Part shown: piece after piece, positions 61,710-64,000 of the stretch
Position numbering within the stretch: position 1 is the stretch's first letter
Layout of the letters: every line of letters begins with the position of its first letter
From: Arthrobacter sp. MA-N2
Lineage (GTDB): Bacteria > Actinomycetota > Actinomycetes > Actinomycetales > Micrococcaceae
Assembly: GCF_000517125.1 (NCBI RefSeq)
Contig: NZ_KI912155.1
Coordinates: 1,238,080-1,302,079, forward strand
Length of the DNA: 64,000 nt
Direction of reading: 5' to 3'
Notes under the pieces: model-generated
Seen by the model: the letters and a program-made list of their open reading frames with translations, nothing else
The model's database searches: none
What the model was told of the DNA's origin: nothing
Position numbers and translations under genes: made by a program

Positions 61710-62565
61710 AGAGCCGCTGGTAACGGGAGCGGAACAAGGAGAAGACCCCATAGGCCATGAGTCCGAGGCTGACAAACCCGAGCACCCATCCGCCAAAGGG
61801 TTGTTTCAGGAAAGCCTTGAGCGCGGAGTCGAGGCCGCCTTGTTGGGACGGGTCGTGCGCCGCTGTGGCGATCAGGATGAGCAAGCCGACGGCACCGAGC
61901 GCCACCCCTTTTGCGCAATAACCCACCACGCCCAGCACCGTGAACGCATCTCCCAGGGCTCCGGAGGGTTTGCCTCGCAGATTCTTTTCGTATTTGCGTG
62001 TGAGCCCCAAGAAGACATATGTGCCGGCAGCCGCTAGAAGCGCCACCCCGATGATCACCAGGAGGACGGTGCCGGGAGCGCTGGACATGAGGTCTGCAGT
62101 GGCCGACCGGGATTTGTCACTGCTGTTGCTTGGATGGCTAAGCGCAAAGCTGCCGAAGGTCACCGCGACTACAGTGAAGACGATCGCTTGCCCGGCTGCC
62201 TTGAGCCGATTCATCCAGGGCTTCGAGCTGCCACCCCCGCTCCATCCCATCACGGCGTCGCTGGCCATATAGAGCGCGAGGACACCGCACGCCACCAACC
62301 CCGCCCACAGAAGGACGACGCCGCCAGGCGTGGCGGCCATCTGGCCGACCGCCCCGCTTTGGTCAGCTTGCCCGGATGAGCCGAGCGCGATCCCCAGGGC
62401 GATGACCCCGATCAGCACGTGTATCAGCCCCAAGGCGACGAATCCTGCTCGCGCCACTGCCCGGACCGTCGGTGAATCCTTAGCGTCGTCGACGGCGTCT
62501 CCCACTGAATCGGCGCCCCTCGACACTGCGCTGCGGGCCTTGTCCGAATGATCGTCGTTGCCCAT
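61708..62565 (-). CDS. DUF1206 family membrane protein
   Basis: 285 residues. After a polar, charged N-terminus (about 40 residues) there are six membrane segments in three similar pairs: VARAGFVALGLIHVLIGVIA, LKAAGQAIVFTVVAVTFGS, and VLGVVGYCAKGVALGAVGLL begin the units. The A(R/K)-x-G(F/Y) start of each unit is the DUF1206 hallmark. Role unknown; membrane-stress links are suggested for the family. ATG 62565 (AAAGGAG upstream) is better placed than ATG 62586. Confidence 0.85.
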   Translation of the reverse strand: MGNDDHSDKARSAVSRGADSVGDAVDDAKDSPTVRAVARAGFVALGLIHVLIGVIALGIALGSSGQADQSGAVGQMAATPGGVVLLWAGLVACGVLALYMASDAVMGWSGGGSSKPWMNRLKAAGQAIVFTVVAVTFGSFALSHPSNSSDKSRSATADLMSSAPGTVLLVIIGVALLAAAGTYVFLGLTRKYEKNLRGKPSGALGDAFTVLGVVGYCAKGVALGAVGLLILIATAAHDPSQQGGLDSALKAFLKQPFGGWVLGFVSLGLMAYGVFSLFRSRYQRL

Positions 62566-62645
62566 GGTTCTCCTTTGATCTGCCATTATCTTGCCACCGG
62601 GGCTCCCCAGCCGGAAGGAGTACCGCCGCCCGGTAGCATGGGCGC

Positions 62646-62939
62646 ATGTGGATCGCGTGGATCGAGTTCGATATCCGCCTCGGCGAGGTGCACAGCCTGA
62701 AGGAGAAGCGCTCCTTCGTGCGTCCGCTCATCGCCGAATTGAAACGCCGCTTCGAGGTCTCCGCCGCCGAAACCGGGCACCTGGACCAGCATCGCCGTGC
62801 CCTTATCGGCGCAGCCGCGGTAGCCGCGGACCGGGCGCACCTCGTCGAGGTGCTCGACGCCGTCGAACGCTTTGTTGCGGCGCGTCCCGAAGTGGAACTG
62901 CTGAGCGCCCGACGCCGGGACCTCCACAGCGAGGACTGA
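62646..62939 (+). CDS. DUF503 (YlxP-like) protein
   Basis: 97 residues. IEFDIRLGEVHSLKEKRSFVRPLIAELKRRFEVSAAE is the family N-terminus, followed by AALIGAAAVAADRAHLVEVL and the C-terminal strand VELLSARRRDL. A ferredoxin-like fold often linked to ribosome-assembly genes; function not established. ATG 62646. It ends seven bases before the tandem array. Confidence 0.82.
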   Translation: MWIAWIEFDIRLGEVHSLKEKRSFVRPLIAELKRRFEVSAAETGHLDQHRRALIGAAAVAADRAHLVEVLDAVERFVAARPEVELLSARRRDLHSED

Positions 62940-62946
62940 CCCCACC

Positions 62947-63090
62947 CGCGGACGCCCGCTCAGGTATGTGGGTCTCCCCGCGGACGCCCGCTCAGGTATG
63001 TGGGTCTCCCCGCGGACGCCCGCTCAGGTATGTGGGTCTCCCCGCGGACGCCCGCTCAGGTATGTGGGTCTCCCCGCGGACGCCCGCTCA
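62947..63090. repeat. 32-bp tandem repeat, four and a half units
   Basis: Units begin at 62947, 62979, 63011, 63043 and 63075 with CGCGGACGCCCGCTCAGGTA and twelve further bases. Four complete units are identical. The fifth stops after CGCGGACGCCCGCTCA at 63090, where different sequence (the IS3 end) starts. No spacers, so not a CRISPR array. 32 is not a multiple of three, so no repeated protein is encoded. Confidence 0.95.
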
Positions 63091-63095
63091 CGTCA

Positions 63096-64000
63096 TGAAC
63101 TGGTCCCCGGAAGTTGGACTGGCTAAGTAGGATCCTAGGCTGCGAGGGCCTGGGCACGGTATTGCACCGGGCTCAGGCCCTCGAGTTTTGTGGAGATTCT
63201 TTCGGTGTTGTACCAGCGGATGTACTCGTGCAGCGCTGTTTCCAGTGCCTCGGTGTTGAGGAACCTGGTCCTGTGGAACATCTCCTCCTTGAGGTGGCCG
63301 AAGAAGTTCTCCATCACGGCGTTGTCGTAGCAGTTGCCCTTGCGCGACATGGATTGGACCGCGCCGGCGCCCTCGAGGAGAGTGCGCCAGGAGATGTGCT
63401 GGTACTGGACCCCCTGGTCGGAGTGCACCAGAGGCTGCTGGCCTTGCCCGAGGCGGCTCAATGCCTCACGCAGCGAGGTGTTGGTCAGCTCCAGGTTCGG
63501 GGAGGACCCGATCGAATAGGAGATGATCTGCCGGTCGAAGAGGTCCATGACCGGTGAGAGGTAGAGCTTGCGGTCCCCGACGCTGAACTCGGTCACGTCG
63601 GTGACCCATTTCCGGTTCGGGGCATCGGCGTCGAATTCCCGGTTCAGCACGTTCTCCGCGACGGCGCCCTGCCCGCCCCGGTAGGAGTTGTAGCGTTTCT
63701 TCCGCCGCACCTGGCAGACCAGCCGCAGCGAACGCATCAGCTTCAGCACGGTCTTCTTCGCGACCGCCCACCCCTGCCTGCCCAGCTCGGTGTGGATGCG
63801 CCGGTGCCCGTACCGGCCCCGGTTCTTCGCGAAGATCTCCGCCACCGCGGCCTTCAGTGCTTCCTGCGGGTCCGGAGCCTGCAGGCGCCCCTGGTGATAG
63901 AAGAACGTGGACCGGGCAAGCCCGGCCACCTGCAGCAGGACGGGCAGGGGAAAGCCGGCCTTGAGAGCGATGAGGGCCTGGACCTTCACCGTCGTTCCTG
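63096..64000 (-). mobile_element. IS3-family element (IS150 type), cut by the window edge
   Basis: The left end TGAACTGGTCCCCGGAAGTT (63096 or 63101) is followed by a complete orfB on the - strand. OrfA and the other end lie beyond 64000. IS3 ends usually start with TG. The end of the tandem array lies against it. The other target duplicate cannot be seen. Confidence 0.8.
63135..63989 (-). CDS. IS3-family transposase OrfB (DDE integrase core)
   Basis: 284 residues. The HTH_21 part reads RYGHRRIHTELGRQGWAVAK, then the catalytic triad: first Asp in KWVTDVTEFSVGD, second Asp in QQPLVHSDQGVQYQ, Glu in YDNAVMENFFGHLKEEMF. It ends TKLEGLSPVQYRAQ. No stop or frameshift is seen. The GTG at 63989 may be internal: in this family OrfB is normally made as a fusion to OrfA by -1 frameshifting, and OrfA is beyond the window. 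Confidence 0.88.
   Translation of the reverse strand: MKVQALIALKAGFPLPVLLQVAGLARSTFFYHQGRLQAPDPQEALKAAVAEIFAKNRGRYGHRRIHTELGRQGWAVAKKTVLKLMRSLRLVCQVRRKKRYNSYRGGQGAVAENVLNREFDADAPNRKWVTDVTEFSVGDRKLYLSPVMDLFDRQIISYSIGSSPNLELTNTSLREALSRLGQGQQPLVHSDQGVQYQHISWRTLLEGAGAVQSMSRKGNCYDNAVMENFFGHLKEEMFHRTRFLNTEALETALHEYIRWYNTERISTKLEGLSPVQYRAQALAA

Noticed and set aside
62947..63090. Repeat array resembling a CRISPR (32-bp units)
   Set aside because: Units follow one another directly with no variable spacers, and there are no cas genes.

Overview
The window looks like a chromosome segment of a high-GC actinobacterium of the Micrococcaceae, most likely Arthrobacter or a close relative (Paenarthrobacter/Pseudarthrobacter). 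This rests on codon and base use, the DUF3151/DUF1206/DUF503 and class II aldolase neighbourhoods, several carbohydrate ABC importers of actinobacterial type, GTG starts, and -10 boxes placed for leaderless transcripts. The genus is an inference from gene content; no 16S gene or marker search was possible.

Layout. (1) 1-7338: a tRNA-Phe cut by the window edge, then an accessory island of visibly lower GC. It holds a decayed IS1634-type transposase, a GT4 glycosyltransferase, a tiny membrane ORF, a decayed and truncated IS3-type element, and a three-gene envelope-glycan cluster (GT87, GT2, LPG_synthase_TM/flippase-like). (2) 7586-9912: a compact overlapping five-gene Asp23/Gls24-AmaP-like envelope-stress cluster. 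(3) 9939-16637: an alpha-glucoside uptake and hydrolysis locus (GH13 glucosidase divergent from a solute-binding protein, two permeases and a LacI regulator). (4) 16634-25132: housekeeping genes (exonuclease III, HdeD-like protein), a CoA-transferase/thiolase operon divergent from an IclR regulator, a fasciclin lipoprotein and a photolyase. (5) 25365-32874: valine/branched-chain acid catabolism (mmsA, HIBYL-CoA hydrolase, mmsB, enoyl-CoA hydratase), a sulfurtransferase, and MarR plus an acyl-CoA synthetase. (6) 33125-40739: nadE, then a LacI-controlled sugar importer operon ending in a sugar isomerase/epimerase and a Gfo/Idh/MocA dehydrogenase. (7) 40744-53777: pyrE, a Tat-exported hydrolase, a complete IS481 element, Tyr phosphatase, HAD phosphatase, TrmH, TspO, fructose-bisphosphate aldolase, a UDG-like protein, a phosphoesterase and purA. 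(8) 54139-58128: an ECF sigma factor with a membrane partner, a CoA-binding protein, a polysaccharide deacetylase, MmcQ/YjbR and a small unrecognised protein. (9) 58328-62939: an NgcEFG-like amino-sugar importer, DUF1206 and DUF503. (10) 62947-64000: a 32-bp tandem array next to an IS3-family element cut by the window edge.

How the genes work together. The locus is rich in catabolic modules, each with its own one-component regulator beside it. Imperfect palindromes suited to those regulators can be read in the divergent spacers (LacI-type at 11798 and 35210; three TCCAC-N3-GTGGA sites around iclR). None of the three sugar importers carries an ATPase gene, so they probably share one encoded elsewhere.

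The most notable non-coding structure is a 66-bp palindrome with fixed geometry (25-bp arm, 16-nt loop, 25-bp arm) present three times in intergenic gaps. Also notable are a 32-bp tandem array, a 25-bp triplet repeat whose units each copy the arm of the adjacent terminator, a family of terminators sharing a GACGGCGG/CCGCCGTC stem, and an IS481 insertion that exactly preserves the stop codon of its target gene. I found no CRISPR array, prophage or recognisable defence system.
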